Below, one piece after another: positions 40,212-41,063 of a DNA stretch of 41,063 bases. The DNA comes from CAYOXM01 sp964407925 (lineage in GTDB: Bacteria; Patescibacteriota; Patescibacteriia; SG8-24). Made by a program: the position numbers and the translations under genes. The stretch spans positions 1 to 41,063 of the forward strand of contig CAYOXM010000012.1 of assembly GCA_964407925.1 (NCBI GenBank). Direction: 5' to 3'. Within the stretch, counting starts at the first letter, position 1. Every line of letters begins with the position of its first letter. The notes below the pieces were generated by a model. That model saw only the letters and a list, made by a program, of their open reading frames with translations, was not told where the DNA came from and made no database searches.

Positions 40212-41063
40212 TTAGGCCGGAGTTGATTTAACGTTTCCCATCTCCATCAGTCGCTTGATGCGGTCCTCGACCGGCGGGTGGGTGGAGAAGAGTCCCGCGA
40301 GCATCTTTCCGGAGAAGGGGTTGGCGATGAACAGGTGTGCGGTGGACTGCGCGGCGCGCTGCATCGGCATGTTCTCCGCCTGTATCTTCCCGAGCGCTCG
40401 CGCGAGGCCTTCGGGGAACCGCGTCATCAGCGCGCCGGACGCGTCCGCCAGGTACTCGCGACGTCTCGATACCGCGAGCTTGATGAGCTGCGCGATGAGC
40501 GGCGCGACGATCATGAGCACGAGGGCGATGAGCAGCAGCGCGCCGCCGCCCTTCTCGCGGTCTCGTCCGCGGCCGTGGAATGACGCGCGGAAGAACATAT
40601 CCGCGAGCACCGACACCACGCCGACGAGCACGATGACGACGGTCATCACGCGGATGTCGTAGTTCTGGATGTGGGAGAGCTCGTGGGCGATGACGCCCTC
40701 AAGTTCCTCGTTCTCGAGTTTCTCGATGGCACCCGTCGTGACGGCGATGGACGCGTGCTGCGGATCGCGGCCCGTGGCGAAGGCGTTGATCGCCGGGTCG
40801 TCGATGACGTGCACTTTCGGTTTCGGCATGCCGGTCGCGATGCAGAGGTTGTCGACCATGCGCACGACGTAGGGGAGGTCCTTCTCCGTCACCTGCCGCG
40901 CGCCGGAGACCGCGAGCGCGACCTTGTCGCCGGCGTAGTAGCTGACGAGCGCGGAAACCGACGAGTAGATCGCGGCGAACGCGACGAAGCCGCCACCGCC
41001 GCCGTAGGCCTGGTCGATCACCCAGCCGATGCCGAGCACGAGCGCCGAAAAGACCGCGATGAG
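40212..41063 (-). CDS. htpX: HtpX-family M48 membrane metalloprotease (5' end beyond window)
   Basis: The frame is open to the window edge, giving 284 residues, with the true start outside. HtpX degrades misfolded inner-membrane proteins. The zinc site is IAHELSHIQNYD (an HExxH motif), with the third ligand in SRRREYLADASGA. Family phrases MPKPKVHVIDDPAINAFATG and FSTHPPVEDRIKRL are present. Hydrophobic segments flank the active site. The window edge cuts the first membrane segment (LIAVFSALVLGIGWVID). It is the first visible gene of the minus cluster and directly precedes clpC, forming a quality-control pair. Confidence 0.93.
   Translation of the reverse strand, partial: LIAVFSALVLGIGWVIDQAYGGGGGFVAFAAIYSSVSALVSYYAGDKVALAVSGARQVTEKDLPYVVRMVDNLCIATGMPKPKVHVIDDPAINAFATGRDPQHASIAVTTGAIEKLENEELEGVIAHELSHIQNYDIRVMTVVIVLVGVVSVLADMFFRASFHGRGRDREKGGGALLLIALVLMIVAPLIAQLIKLAVSRRREYLADASGALMTRFPEGLARALGKIQAENMPMQRAAQSTAHLFIANPFSGKMLAGLFSTHPPVEDRIKRLMEMGNVKSTPA

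Noticed and set aside
37630..40215. Long open frame on the plus strand, antisense to clpC (861 codons)
   Set aside because: It mirrors a canonical ClpC gene. In GC-rich DNA the opposite strand often stays open. The translation is Arg/Leu/Val-rich without any motif.
1..41063. CRISPR arrays, insertion sequences, transposases, integrases or prophage genes
   Set aside because: No regularly spaced direct repeats, no transposase or integrase motifs, and no terminal inverted repeats noticed. The repeats seen are protein-coding or terminators.

Overview
The window looks like a chromosomal segment of a high-GC member of the Candidate Phyla Radiation (Patescibacteria). The case rests on a reduced type IV secretion (T4SS) gene set of the PrgI / TraC-N / VirB4 / TrbL-VirB6 type, several proteins with the two-helix VirB2-like 'T4SS pilin' domain, and many short genes with weak or absent Shine-Dalgarno sequences. 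TGA is used as a normal stop (recG, radA and clpC all end in it), so recoded Gracilibacteria/Absconditabacteria are unlikely. I cannot name the lineage further. One 100-base run of N (20405-20504) marks a scaffold join.

Layout. (1) 1-141: the 3' end of rsmA/ksgA. (2) 206-18799, plus strand: a compact secretion operon. It encodes a membrane-anchored protein with calcium-binding-type repeats, a giant secreted cysteine-rich protein of about 3130 residues, a VirB6/TrbL channel protein with a long soluble tail, an unrecognised soluble protein, a PrgI (VirB3-like) protein, a separate TraC-type N-domain protein, the VirB4 ATPase and a small membrane-anchored protein that may be VirB8-like. A strong hairpin ends the operon. 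(3) 18838-25549: housekeeping genes. These are comF, two HTTM/vitamin-K-carboxylase-like membrane proteins, tRNA-Ser(GCU), tRNA-Ser(UGA), a small membrane protein, tRNA-Arg(GCG) and recG. (4) 25620-41063, minus strand and converging on recG: a second secretion-related cluster. In transcription order it holds htpX (cut by the window edge), a ClpC-type AAA+ ATPase, a glycine/alanine heptad-repeat membrane protein, an anchored beta-propeller-like protein, a DsbA-like thiol oxidoreductase, a pilin-domain protein with a Cys/His hydrolase-like tail, a pilin-domain protein with a lytic transglycosylase tail, a small anchored protein, a second pilin-Cys/His protein, radA, and a third pilin-Cys/His protein.

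How the parts may work together. The two clusters look like one machine. PrgI, VirB6 and the split VirB4 would form the inner-membrane motor. Four pilin-domain proteins carry C-terminal domains that resemble peptidoglycan hydrolases and that topology predicts lie outside the membrane. The DsbA-like protein could oxidise the disulfides of the giant protein (about 165 cysteines by hand count) and of the cysteine-rich pilin fusions. HtpX and ClpC could provide quality control. No relaxase, VirD4 coupling ATPase, VirB11 or outer-membrane core gene is visible, so this reads as a secretion, attachment or uptake device rather than a conjugation module. The most striking observation is the set of four pilin-hydrolase fusions next to the giant cysteine-rich surface protein. 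It suggests pili or surface complexes that carry wall-cutting enzymes, perhaps for host contact. That last step is inference.
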